From contig NZ_BMTU01000001.1 of assembly GCF_014649835.1 (NCBI RefSeq), forward strand, positions 992,001 to 1,056,000: a DNA stretch of 64,000 nt, read 5' to 3'. This DNA comes from Streptomyces pilosus. GTDB lineage: Bacteria; Actinomycetota; Actinomycetes; Streptomycetales; Streptomycetaceae. Below the pieces are notes generated by a model. It worked only from the letters and a program-made list of their open reading frames with translations, was not told where the DNA came from and searched no databases. A program made the position numbers and the translations under genes. Below, one piece after another: positions 49,961 through 57,687 of the stretch; the first letter of the stretch is position 1; each line of letters starts with the position of its first letter.

Positions 49961-50286
49961 AATGTTAATGCAAGCGTTAACCTCGCCCCGACGTCCGGCC
50001 CGACCCTCGCATCGAGAGGAAGCAAGCGGTCGGCGCTCCTGGCCGGGCGGCACGGTGAAGAGTTTCTTGGGCAGGGGCGACGCCAGTTCCGCCGCCCCCG
50101 GCACTCCCCTTCGTCCCTACCGGCGCGCCCACCACCGGCGATGGGATCCAGTCTCCGCCCCCGACTGACGCCCGCCCACGCGAGCCGCTCCCCGCACACC
50201 CGCAGGCAACCCCGGCCCGAAAGGACCCGCGCCGCCCGCCGGTCACGATTCGATTTCGGCCACCGGCCACCCCCTTGCTTCCCGCC
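49961..50286. other. Divergent region between higB-like and lacI-like genes
   Basis: About 325 bases without a gene. It carries the dyad GTTAA (49964-49968)-N8-TTAAC (49977-49981) right beside the toxin start, a likely antitoxin binding site. The remainder is Arg/Pro-rich when translated and shows nothing else. Confidence 0.55.
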
Positions 50287-50323
50287 GTGTAATCGATTCC
50301 AATCCTCCGTGTAATCGATTCCA
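50287..50323 (+). promoter_or_regulatory. Twin LacI-type operators
   Basis: GTGTAATCGATTCCA occurs at 50287-50301 and again at 50309-50323, 22 bases apart or about two helical turns on the same face. Each contains AATCGATT, the palindromic core of LacI/GalR-type sites. They lie just upstream of the lacI-like start, so the operon is probably autoregulated. Confidence 0.85.
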
Positions 50324-50341
50324 CGAGGAGGTGGAACGGCG

Positions 50342-51385
50342 ATGGCGAGCATCAAGGACGTCGCCGCCGAGGCGGGGGTGTCCGTCGCCACGGTGTCGCG
50401 GGCGCTGAACGGGCACCCGTCGGTCAGCGAGGACGCACGCCGGCGCGTGTCGGCCGCCGTGGAGCGGCTGGGGTACCGGCCGAACGCCGTCGCCCGGTCC
50501 CTGCGCACCGACCAGACCCGCACGCTCGGCCTGGTCATCAGCGACGTGATGAACCCGTACTTCACCGAGCTGGCCCGCTCCGTCGAGGAGGAGGCCCGCG
50601 CGCTCGGCTACAGCGTGATCATCGGCAACGCCGACGAGCGGCCCGACCTCCAGGACCACCACGTCACCACGCTGCTGGACCGGCGCATCGACGGGCTGCT
50701 CGTCTCCCCCACCGACGGCGGGTCACCCGGCATGCTGGGTGCCGCCCGGGCCGGGACGCCGATGGTGTTCGTCGACCGCTGGATCCCCGGCGTCGACGTG
50801 CCCGTCGTCCGGTCGGACGGGCGCGACGCCGTACGCGACCTCGTCGCGCACCTGTACGCGCTCGGGCACCGCCGGCTGGCGATCATCGCGGGTCCCGCCG
50901 CCACCACCACCGGCCGGGAGCGCGTGGACGCCTTCCGGGAGGCGCTCGGCGCGTACGGGCTCGACCTCCCCGACGCCTACATCGGCCAGGGCGACTTCCA
51001 GGCCGACAGCGGCCGCCGTGTCACCGAGGGCTTCCTCGACCTGGCGGAGCCGCCCGAGGCCGTGTTCGCCGCCGACAACCTGATGGCGCTCGGCGCCCTG
51101 GACGCCCTCCGCGCACGCGGGCTGCGCGTCCCCGACGACATCGCGCTGGCCGCGTTCGACGACATCCCCTGGTTCGTGCACACCGATCCGCCGGTCACCG
51201 CCGTCGCCCAGCCGACCCGGGAACTGGGGCGGGCCGCCGTGCGCGCCCTGGTCGACCGGATCGAGGGGCGGCCCGGTGAGTCCGTCACCCTCCCCGCCCG
51301 GCTCGTCGTGCGCCGCTCGTGCGGTGAGCCGGTCTCCCCCGAACCCCCACAGTCCCCCTCCCCCGTACGAAGGAGTACGCCGTGA
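50342..51385 (+). CDS. rbsR: LacI-family repressor of the ribose operon
   Basis: A 347-residue repressor. The N-terminal helix-turn-helix is SIKDVAAEAGVSVATVSRALNGHPSVSEDARRRVSAAVERLGYRPNAVARSLRT. The ligand domain follows (TLGLVISDVMNPYFTELARSVEEEARALGYSVIIGNADERPD, VFAADNLMALGALDALRARGLRVPDDIALAAFDDIPW). GAGGAGG precedes the ATG. It is the first gene of the operon and overlaps the ATPase gene by four bases (GTGA). Ribose or a phosphate of it is the likely inducer. The twin operators lie directly upstream. Confidence 0.92.
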   Translation: MASIKDVAAEAGVSVATVSRALNGHPSVSEDARRRVSAAVERLGYRPNAVARSLRTDQTRTLGLVISDVMNPYFTELARSVEEEARALGYSVIIGNADERPDLQDHHVTTLLDRRIDGLLVSPTDGGSPGMLGAARAGTPMVFVDRWIPGVDVPVVRSDGRDAVRDLVAHLYALGHRRLAIIAGPAATTTGRERVDAFREALGAYGLDLPDAYIGQGDFQADSGRRVTEGFLDLAEPPEAVFAADNLMALGALDALRARGLRVPDDIALAAFDDIPWFVHTDPPVTAVAQPTRELGRAAVRALVDRIEGRPGESVTLPARLVVRRSCGEPVSPEPPQSPSPVRRSTP

Positions 51386-52926
51386 GCAGCCGCAGTCCGG
51401 ACGAGTTGCTGCGCATCGAGGGCATCCGCAAGACCTTCCCCGGCGTGGTCGCGCTCGACAGCGTCGACTTCGACCTGCGCCGGGGCGAGGTGCACGTGCT
51501 CCTCGGTGAGAACGGCGCGGGCAAGAGCACGCTGATCAAGATGCTCTCCGGCGCCTACACGCCCGACGCCGGGCGGATCGTGGTCGGCGGCGAGGAGGTG
51601 CGCGTGCACGGCGCGCAGGACTCCGAGCGGCTCGGCATCGCCACCATCTACCAGGAGTTCAACCTGGTCCCCGACCTGACGGTCGCCGAGAACATCTTCC
51701 TCGGGCGCCAGCCGCGCCGGTTCGGCATGATCGACCGGAAGACGATGGAGGCGGACGCCGAGGTGCTGCTGGAGCGCGTCGGGGTGAAGGTCTCGCCCCG
51801 GGCGCGGGTGCGTGAACTCGGCATCGCACGGCTCCAGATGGTCGAGATCGCCAAGGCGCTCAGCCTGGACGCGCGGGTGCTCATCATGGACGAGCCGACC
51901 GCCGTGCTGACCTCCGAGGAGGTCGAGAAGCTGTTCGCGATCGTGCGGCGGCTGCGCGAGGACGGCGTCGGCATCGTCTTCATCACCCACCACCTGGAGG
52001 AGATCGCCGCCCTCGGCGACCGGGTCACCGTCATCCGGGACGGCCGGAGCGTCGGGCAGGTGCCCGCCTCCACGCCCGAGGACGAGCTCGTACGGCTCAT
52101 GGTCGGGCGGTCGATCGAACAGCAGTACCCGCGCGAGCGGGGTGACGCCGGTGACGCGCTGCTCAAGGTCGAGGGACTGACGCGCGACGGTGTCTTCCAC
52201 GACGTGAGCTTCGAGGTGCGGGCCGGCGAGGTCGTCGGCATCGCGGGGCTCGTCGGGGCCGGGCGCACCGAGGTCGTCCGTGCCGTGTTCGGGGCGGACC
52301 CGTACGACGCCGGGTCCGTGCACGTCGCGGGGGCCCCGCTGCGCCGGCACGACGTGAACGCCGCGATGACGGCCGGCATCGGCCTGGTGCCGGAGGACCG
52401 CAAGGGGCAGGGCCTGGTGCTCGACGCCTCCGTCGAGGAGAACCTCGGCCTGGTCACCCTGCGGTCCACGTCCCGCGCCGGGCTCGTCGACCTCAAGGGG
52501 CAGCACGAGGCGGCGGAGCGCATCGCCGGGCAGCTCGGCGTGCGGATGGCCGGTCTCGGCCAGCACGTGCGGACGCTGTCCGGCGGCAACCAGCAGAAGG
52601 TCGTCATCGGCAAGTGGCTGCTGGCGGACACCAAGGTGCTGATCCTCGACGAGCCGACGCGCGGCATCGACGTCGGCGCGAAGGTCGAGATCTACCAGCT
52701 CATCAACGAACTGACGGCCGCCGGTGCCGCGGTGCTCATGATCTCCAGCGACCTGCCGGAGGTCCTGGGCATGAGCGACCGGGTCGTCGTCATGGCGCAG
52801 GGGCGCGTCGCGGGTGAACTCCCCGCCGACCGCGCCACCCAGGACGCCGTGATGGCGCTCGCCGTCAGCACCGCCCACAGCAACAGCAGCAGCAGCAACG
52901 GAACGGAGGCCGACCGTGGCCACTGA
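51382..52926 (+). CDS. rbsA: Ribose ABC transporter, double ATPase
   Basis: A 514-residue protein with two ABC cassettes that powers uptake of ribose or a similar sugar. The first has Walker A LGENGAGKSTLIK, signature LGIARLQMVEIAKALS and Walker B VLIMDEPTAVL. The second has the usual weakened Walker A (GIAGLVGAGRTEVVRAVFG), an intact signature LSGGNQQKVVIGKWL and Walker B VLILDEPTRGIDVG. The EGIRKTFPGVVALD start is typical of RbsA/MglA. GTG is the start inside the lacI stop. It overlaps the next gene by 11 bases. Confidence 0.95.
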   Translation: MSSRSPDELLRIEGIRKTFPGVVALDSVDFDLRRGEVHVLLGENGAGKSTLIKMLSGAYTPDAGRIVVGGEEVRVHGAQDSERLGIATIYQEFNLVPDLTVAENIFLGRQPRRFGMIDRKTMEADAEVLLERVGVKVSPRARVRELGIARLQMVEIAKALSLDARVLIMDEPTAVLTSEEVEKLFAIVRRLREDGVGIVFITHHLEEIAALGDRVTVIRDGRSVGQVPASTPEDELVRLMVGRSIEQQYPRERGDAGDALLKVEGLTRDGVFHDVSFEVRAGEVVGIAGLVGAGRTEVVRAVFGADPYDAGSVHVAGAPLRRHDVNAAMTAGIGLVPEDRKGQGLVLDASVEENLGLVTLRSTSRAGLVDLKGQHEAAERIAGQLGVRMAGLGQHVRTLSGGNQQKVVIGKWLLADTKVLILDEPTRGIDVGAKVEIYQLINELTAAGAAVLMISSDLPEVLGMSDRVVVMAQGRVAGELPADRATQDAVMALAVSTAHSNSSSSNGTEADRGH

Positions 52927-54874
52927 CACGCTCAAGAGCAAGCCGGGCGCGCAGGGCGGCGCCACGGGCGGCCTGCGCCGCCTGCTCCTCGACAACGGTG
53001 CGCTGACCGCGCTGATCGTCCTCGTGATCGCCATGTCGGCGCTGTCCGGGGACTTTCTGACCGCCGACAACCTCCTCAACGTCGGCGTGCAGGCCGCCGT
53101 GACCGCGATCCTCGCCTTCGGCGTCACCTTCGTCATCGTCTCGGCGGGCATCGACCTGTCGGTCGGCTCGGTGGCCGCGCTGTCGGCGACCGTGCTGGCG
53201 TGGAGCGCGACCGAGGCCGGCATGCCGGTCGTGCTGGCGGTGCTGTTCGCCGTCGCGACGGGCCTCGTCTGCGGTCTGGTGAACGGTTTCCTCGTCTCGT
53301 ACGGAAAGCTGCCGTCGTTCATCGCGACGCTCGCGATGCTGTCGGTGGCGCGCGGCCTGTCCCTGGTCATCTCGCAGGGCTCGCCCATCGCCTTCCCCGA
53401 CTCCGTCTCCCACCTGGGCGACACGCTCGGCGGCTGGCTGCCGGTGCCGGTGCTCGTCATGATCGTGATGGGGCTGCTCACCGCCTTCGTCCTCGGCCGG
53501 ACCTACATCGGCCGTTCCATGTACGCCATCGGCGGCAACGAGGAGGCCGCCCGGCTGTCCGGGCTCCGGGTGAAGCGGCAGAAGCTCGCGATCTACGCCT
53601 TCTCCGGCCTGTTCGCCGCCGCCGCGGGCATCGTGCTCGCCTCCCGCCTGTCCTCCGCGCAGCCGCAGGCCGCGCAGGGCTACGAACTGGACGCGATCGC
53701 CGCCGTCGTCATCGGCGGCGCCTCCCTCGCGGGCGGCACCGGCAAGGCGTCCGGCACCCTGATCGGCGCGCTGATCCTCGCGGTGCTGCGCAACGGGCTC
53801 AACCTGCTGTCCGTCTCCGCGTTCTGGCAGCAGGTCGTCATCGGTGTGGTCATCGCCCTGGCCGTGCTCTTCGACACGCTGCGCCGCAAGGCGGGCGCGA
53901 CCACCCCGGCGGCCGGGGCCTCCGGGGGCGGGAACCGGGGCAAGCAGGCACTCACGTACCTGATCGCCGCCGTCGTCGCCGTCGCGGTCGTCGGCGCCAC
54001 CTCGCTGCTGCACAACGGGTCCTCGGCCGGCAGGACGCAGAAGATCGGCCTGTCCCTGTCGACGCTGAACAACCCGTTCTTCGTGCAGATCCGCGACGGC
54101 GCCGAGGAGGAGGCGAAAAAGCTGGGCGTGGACCTGACGGTCACCGACGCGCAGAACGACGCCTCCCAGCAGGCCAACCAGTTGCAGAACTTCACCAGCG
54201 GCTCGCTCTCCTCCGTCATCGTCAACCCGGTGGACTCCGACGCCGCCGGCCCGGCGGTGCGCGGTGCGAACAAGGCCGGCATCCCCGTCATCGCCGTGGA
54301 CCGCGGCGTCAACAAGGCGGACGCGGCCGCGCTGGTCGCCTCCGACAACGTCGAGGGCGGCGCGCTGGGCGCCAAGGCGCTCGCCGAGAAGCTCGGCGGC
54401 AAGGGCACCATCGTCATCCTCCAGGGCCAGGCCGGCACCTCCGCCAGCCGGGAGCGCGGGGCGGGCTTCGCCGAAGGGCTGAAGGACTACCCGGGCATCA
54501 AGGTCGTCGCCAAGCAGCCCGCGGACTTCGACCGCACCAAGGGCCTGGACGTGATGACGAACCTGCTCCAGGCGCACCCCGACATCAACGGCGTCTTCGC
54601 CGAGAACGACGAGATGGCGCTCGGCGCGATCAAGGCGCTCGGCTCCAAGGCCGGAAAGTCGGTCCAGGTCGTCGGCTTCGACGGCACGCCGGACGGGCTG
54701 AAGGCGGTCGAGGCGGGCTCGCTGTACGCCTCCGTCGCCCAGCAGCCGAAGGAACTGGGCCGGATCGCGGTGCGGAACGCGTTGCGCGCCGCCGACGGCG
54801 AGAAGGTGGAGAAGATGGTGAAGGTTCCGGTGAAGGTGGTCACGAAGGAGAACGTGGCCGGCTTCGAGGGCTGA
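52916..54874 (+). CDS. Fused ribose ABC permease and substrate-binding protein (RbsC-RbsB)
   Basis: A 652-residue fusion. Residues 1-325 are an RbsC-type permease with about ten helices (VGVQAAVTAILAFGVTFVIVSAGIDLSVGSVAALSATVLAW, LDAIAAVVIGGASLAGGTGKASGTLIGALILAVLRNGLNLL). A linker and one more helix (ALTYLIAAVVAVAVVGATSLL, about 345-365) place the next domain outside. Residues 375-652 are a RbsB periplasmic-type sugar-binding protein (KIGLSLSTLNNPFFVQIRDGAEEEAKKLGVDLTVTDAQND, VIAVDRGVNKADAAALVASDN, VFAENDEMALGAIKALGSKAGKSVQVVGFDGTPDGLKAVEAG). No separate binding-protein gene is present. A tethered binding protein fits a monoderm cell. Confidence 0.95.
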   Translation: MATDTLKSKPGAQGGATGGLRRLLLDNGALTALIVLVIAMSALSGDFLTADNLLNVGVQAAVTAILAFGVTFVIVSAGIDLSVGSVAALSATVLAWSATEAGMPVVLAVLFAVATGLVCGLVNGFLVSYGKLPSFIATLAMLSVARGLSLVISQGSPIAFPDSVSHLGDTLGGWLPVPVLVMIVMGLLTAFVLGRTYIGRSMYAIGGNEEAARLSGLRVKRQKLAIYAFSGLFAAAAGIVLASRLSSAQPQAAQGYELDAIAAVVIGGASLAGGTGKASGTLIGALILAVLRNGLNLLSVSAFWQQVVIGVVIALAVLFDTLRRKAGATTPAAGASGGGNRGKQALTYLIAAVVAVAVVGATSLLHNGSSAGRTQKIGLSLSTLNNPFFVQIRDGAEEEAKKLGVDLTVTDAQNDASQQANQLQNFTSGSLSSVIVNPVDSDAAGPAVRGANKAGIPVIAVDRGVNKADAAALVASDNVEGGALGAKALAEKLGGKGTIVILQGQAGTSASRERGAGFAEGLKDYPGIKVVAKQPADFDRTKGLDVMTNLLQAHPDINGVFAENDEMALGAIKALGSKAGKSVQVVGFDGTPDGLKAVEAGSLYASVAQQPKELGRIAVRNALRAADGEKVEKMVKVPVKVVTKENVAGFEG

Positions 54875-54971
54875 CGCCGGACGCGCGGACGCACGCCCGC
54901 GCGACGCAGGGACGGAAGGGGCGGGCGGTCACGTCGACCGCCCGCCCCGCACGCGGATCGGGGAGCGATTC

Positions 54972-55877
54972 ATGTACGACTACGACCTCCTGGTCGTCGG
55001 ATCGGCCAACGCCGATCTGGTGATCGGTGTCGAACGGCGGCCGGACGCCGGGGAGACCGTGCTCGGCTCCGACCTGGCCGTCCACCCGGGCGGCAAGGGA
55101 GCGAACCAGGCGGTCGCCGCCGCCCGGCTCGGTGCCCGTACGGCCCTGCTGGCGCGGGTCGGCGACGACGGGCACGGCCGGCTGCTGCTGGACTCCCAGC
55201 GGGCGGCCGGGGTGGACACGGTGGGTGTCCTGACGGGCCGGGCGCCGACCGGGGTCGCGCTCATCACCGTGGACCCGTCGGGGGACAACAGCATCGTCGT
55301 CTCCCCGGGCGCCAACGGACGGCTGACACCGGCCGACGTGCGGGCGGCCGCGAGCCTCTTCCACGCCTCCCGGGTGGTGTCCACCCAGCTGGAGATCCCG
55401 CTGGAGACGGTCGGGGAAGTGGTGCGGAGCCTCGCGCCGGGCAGCCGGTTCGTACTGAACCCGTCCCCGCCGCAGCCCCTGTCGGCGGAGGTGCTGGCCG
55501 CCTGCGACCCGCTGATCGTCAACGAGCACGAGGCCAAGGTGATCCTCGGCGACGCGGGCGCGGCCGGCGACGAACCGGAGGACTGGGCGCGGCGGTTGCT
55601 GGCGAAGGGCCCGCGTTCGGTGGTGGTGACGCTGGGCGGGGAGGGCGCGCTGGTCGCCTCCGCGGAGGGCGTCGCCCGGGTGCCGTCGGTCACGGTGCAC
55701 GCCGTGGACACCACCGGCGCGGGCGACGCGTTCACCGCCGCGCTGGCCTGGCGCCTCGGCGCCGGCGAGTCGCTCGCCGAGGCCGCCGCCTACGCGGCCC
55801 GGGTGGGGGCGGCGACGGTCACCAAGGAAGGTGCGCAGGTGTCGTTCCCGACGGCCGAGGAGGTCGCCGCGCTGTGA
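54972..55877 (+). CDS. rbsK: Ribokinase
   Basis: A 301-residue PfkB-family kinase that phosphorylates ribose at O5. Motifs: LLVVGSANADLVIGVERRPDAGETVLGSDLAVHPGGKGANQAVAAARLG near the N-terminus, LVVTLGGEGAL-type strand, and the C-terminal catalytic VTVHAVDTTGAGDAFTAALAW (D-T-T-G-A-G-D, catalytic Asp). GGGAGCG precedes the ATG. It overlaps the next gene (GTGA). Position in the ribose operon supports ribose as substrate. Confidence 0.94.
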   Translation: MYDYDLLVVGSANADLVIGVERRPDAGETVLGSDLAVHPGGKGANQAVAAARLGARTALLARVGDDGHGRLLLDSQRAAGVDTVGVLTGRAPTGVALITVDPSGDNSIVVSPGANGRLTPADVRAAASLFHASRVVSTQLEIPLETVGEVVRSLAPGSRFVLNPSPPQPLSAEVLAACDPLIVNEHEAKVILGDAGAAGDEPEDWARRLLAKGPRSVVVTLGGEGALVASAEGVARVPSVTVHAVDTTGAGDAFTAALAWRLGAGESLAEAAAYAARVGAATVTKEGAQVSFPTAEEVAAL

Positions 55878-56263
55878 AGAAGCACGGAATCCTGAACCGC
55901 GGGCTCTCCGGCGCGCTGGCCGGCCTGGGACACGGGGACGGGGTACTGGTGTGCGACGCCGGCATGCCGATACCCGACGGGCCGCACGTGGTGGACCTGG
56001 CCTTCCGGGCGGGGGTGCCGTCCTTCGCCGAGGTGCTCGAAGGGCTGCTCGACGAGCTGGTGGTGGAGGGCGCGACGGCGGCGACCGAGATGCGCGAGGC
56101 CAATCCGGCGGCGGCGGAACTGCTCGACGGCTGCTTCCCCGCGCTGTCCCTGGTGCCGCACGATCGGCTGAAGGAACTGAGCGCCGGGGCACGGCTCGTC
56201 GTCCGCACCGGCGAGGCACGGCCGTACGCGAACGTCCTGCTGCGCTGCGGCGTGTTCTTCTGA
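55874..56263 (+). CDS. rbsD: D-ribose pyranase
   Basis: A 129-residue protein that interconverts the pyranose and furanose forms of ribose so that ribokinase can act. Starts MKKHGILNRGLSGALAGLGHGDGVLVCDAGMPIP, with the catalytic His in GHGD, then VVDLAFRAGVPSF and the C-terminal RTGEARPYANVLLRCGVFF, the conserved RTGE-x2-PYAN-x2-L-x2-G-V-x-F ending. GTG is the start within the rbsK stop. It closes the operon and is followed by a terminator. Confidence 0.95.
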   Translation: MKKHGILNRGLSGALAGLGHGDGVLVCDAGMPIPDGPHVVDLAFRAGVPSFAEVLEGLLDELVVEGATAATEMREANPAAAELLDGCFPALSLVPHDRLKELSAGARLVVRTGEARPYANVLLRCGVFF

Positions 56264-56573
56264 CGCCCTGAATCTCGCCGGTGCGCCGGCCGGAGAAACT
56301 TCGAGGGGGCCCGGTCCGTCGACCGGGCCCCCTCGGTCCCTCCCCCTGCCAGAACTCCCTCATCCCCCCCGGGTCCCCACCCAGAAGTCCTGACGCGAAG
56401 TTTGACCCGCGAGGTGGGGGGAGGGTTGCACGACCGCCACAAGATCTTTTCCGGGCCGCGGTGATGTCCGGATCGTGTCACATCGTGATCAACGGCGTTG
56501 CGTCCGCAACGGGTTGTGCGACAGCATGTTCGAGTAACAGGTGAGGCGTACGCGACGCACGGGGGTGACGCAC
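56264..56573. other. Intergenic region between the ribose operon and the type VII genes
   Basis: It holds the ribose operon terminator (56302-56335), a low-complexity CCCC-rich stretch, and the 16-base palindrome CGTTGCG-TC-CGCAACG (56496-56511) about 60 bases before the first WXG100-like gene. No gene is seen. Confidence 0.6.
56302..56335 (+). terminator. Terminator of the ribose operon
   Basis: A 15-bp stem: 56302-56316 pairs with 56321-56335 around CGTC, followed by GTCCCTCCCCC. It lies 38 bases past the rbsD stop codon. Confidence 0.9.
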
Positions 56574-56906
56574 GTGAAGTTCGACATGGGGTCCACGACC
56601 CTGTCGGATCTGGGCAGGAACACGGAGGGGTCGAGCACCGACCTGGGGACGCTGATCCGCATGCTCATCCAGGCGGCCGAGCCGCTGGAGGGCAAGTTCA
56701 ACGGATCCGGCAAGGTCGCCTTCGACTCGTTCAAGACGCGCGCGGACGAGATCACCGCCGCGCTCAACGGGTCGCTGAGCGCGATCCTCGAAGGCCAGGG
56801 CGGCATGGACACCGCCTTCGCCACCGGTGACACCGAGCAGCAGGACAACGCGCAGCGCAACATGGGCGCGGCCAACTTCGACGCGGCACGCTTCGGCGCG
56901 CGCTAG
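56574..56906 (+). CDS. Small helical WXG100-like protein (type VII secretion substrate candidate)
   Basis: A 110-residue protein, VKFDMGSTTLSDLGRNTEGSSTDLGTLIRMLIQAAEPLEGKFNGSGKVAFDSFKTRADEITAALNGSLSAILEGQGGMD and a polar tail. Two long helices flank a turn at KFNGSGKVAF, in the place of the W-x-G turn of ESAT-6-like proteins; the Trp is missing (F-N-G). GTG at 56574 follows GGGGGTGA. It is directly followed by a second small helical protein, as in esx gene pairs, and lies in a run with EccD. It may form a heterodimer exported by the type VII system. Confidence 0.75.
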   Translation: MKFDMGSTTLSDLGRNTEGSSTDLGTLIRMLIQAAEPLEGKFNGSGKVAFDSFKTRADEITAALNGSLSAILEGQGGMDTAFATGDTEQQDNAQRNMGAANFDAARFGAR

Positions 56907-56924
56907 TTCAGGGGGGTTTTGACG

Positions 56925-57236
56925 ATGGGCCAGAATCTGGACCGCCGCTCCTACGACACCGGCGCGTCGAGCGAGGTGCAGGGCGGCTTGCAGGGGATCG
57001 TCGGGCAGCTGGAGCGCGTGCTGGCGGACCGGGACAAGGCCGTGAAGGCCGCCATGGCCGACTTCCAGGCCGACGGCGTCTCCGAGGAGTACCACGGCAA
57101 GGAGATGCGCTGGAACCGCGCGGCCGACGAGGTGCGCAGCATCATCCAACTGGTGCGCACGACCCTCGAGGACAACGACGGAACCGCCCAGTCGACGATG
57201 GCGAAGGCGCGCGCGGCGGTCGACAACATCGGCTGA
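56925..57236 (+). CDS. Small helical WXG100-like protein, partner
   Basis: A 103-residue protein, MGQNLDRRSYDTGASSEVQGGLQGIVGQLERVLADRDKAVKAAMADFQADGVSEEYHGKEMRWNRAADEVRSIIQLVRTTLEDND. Two long helices are joined at a turn GVSEEYHGKEMRW, which also lacks a strict W-x-G. GGGGGG lies upstream of ATG 56925; the in-frame TTG at 56919 is not needed. It follows the first small protein by 18 bases, so both probably form the secreted pair of this locus. Confidence 0.75.
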   Translation: MGQNLDRRSYDTGASSEVQGGLQGIVGQLERVLADRDKAVKAAMADFQADGVSEEYHGKEMRWNRAADEVRSIIQLVRTTLEDNDGTAQSTMAKARAAVDNIG

Positions 57237-57297
57237 TGCGGCGCGGGCGCGCCGGCCGGCGACGGCACACGGGAGTACGGGGAAACGGGGAATCCGC

Positions 57298-57687
57298 ATG
57301 ACGGGGTGGGACATCTCACCGTCGGGCGTGTCAGGCGTCCTGAAGGAGACGGCGAAGGCGGCCGAGGGCCTCTCGAACACGGGGAAGGCACTCCAGGAGA
57401 CGATGCCGAGCGCGGCCAAGTCGGCCGGCACGATCCAGCAGGGCGGCGTGGAGAAGAGCGGGGTCCAGGGCCCGGTCGGGGCGGCCCTGGGCGAGTTCTT
57501 CACCGCCTACCAGGAAAAGCTGATGTACGTCGCGGTGCGCACGTCGAACTCCCTCAACGGGGCGGCCGGCGCGACCAACGCGTACGTCAAGGGTGACCTG
57601 GACATGGCCGCGCGGGCCCAGGCGAACGCGTTGAAGGAACCGAAGATCGACCTGCCGGGGGCGGGCGGGCAGCAGGGGGGCTCGTGA
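57298..57687 (+). CDS. DUF6507-like protein of type VII loci
   Basis: A 129-residue helical protein starting MTGWDISPSGVSGVLKETAKAAEGLSNTGKALQETMPSAAKSAGTIQ and containing VGAALGEFFTAYQEKLMYVAVRTSNSLNGAAGATNAYVKGDLDMAARAQANA. The MTGWDISPSGVxGVL start is what I remember of DUF6507. The pattern (EFFTAYQ, then A-x-x-AYVKGD) resembles the small adapter proteins that pair with large type VII toxins. Its stop overlaps the toxin start (GTGA), so it probably serves as targeting partner or chaperone. Confidence 0.72.
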   Translation: MTGWDISPSGVSGVLKETAKAAEGLSNTGKALQETMPSAAKSAGTIQQGGVEKSGVQGPVGAALGEFFTAYQEKLMYVAVRTSNSLNGAAGATNAYVKGDLDMAARAQANALKEPKIDLPGAGGQQGGS

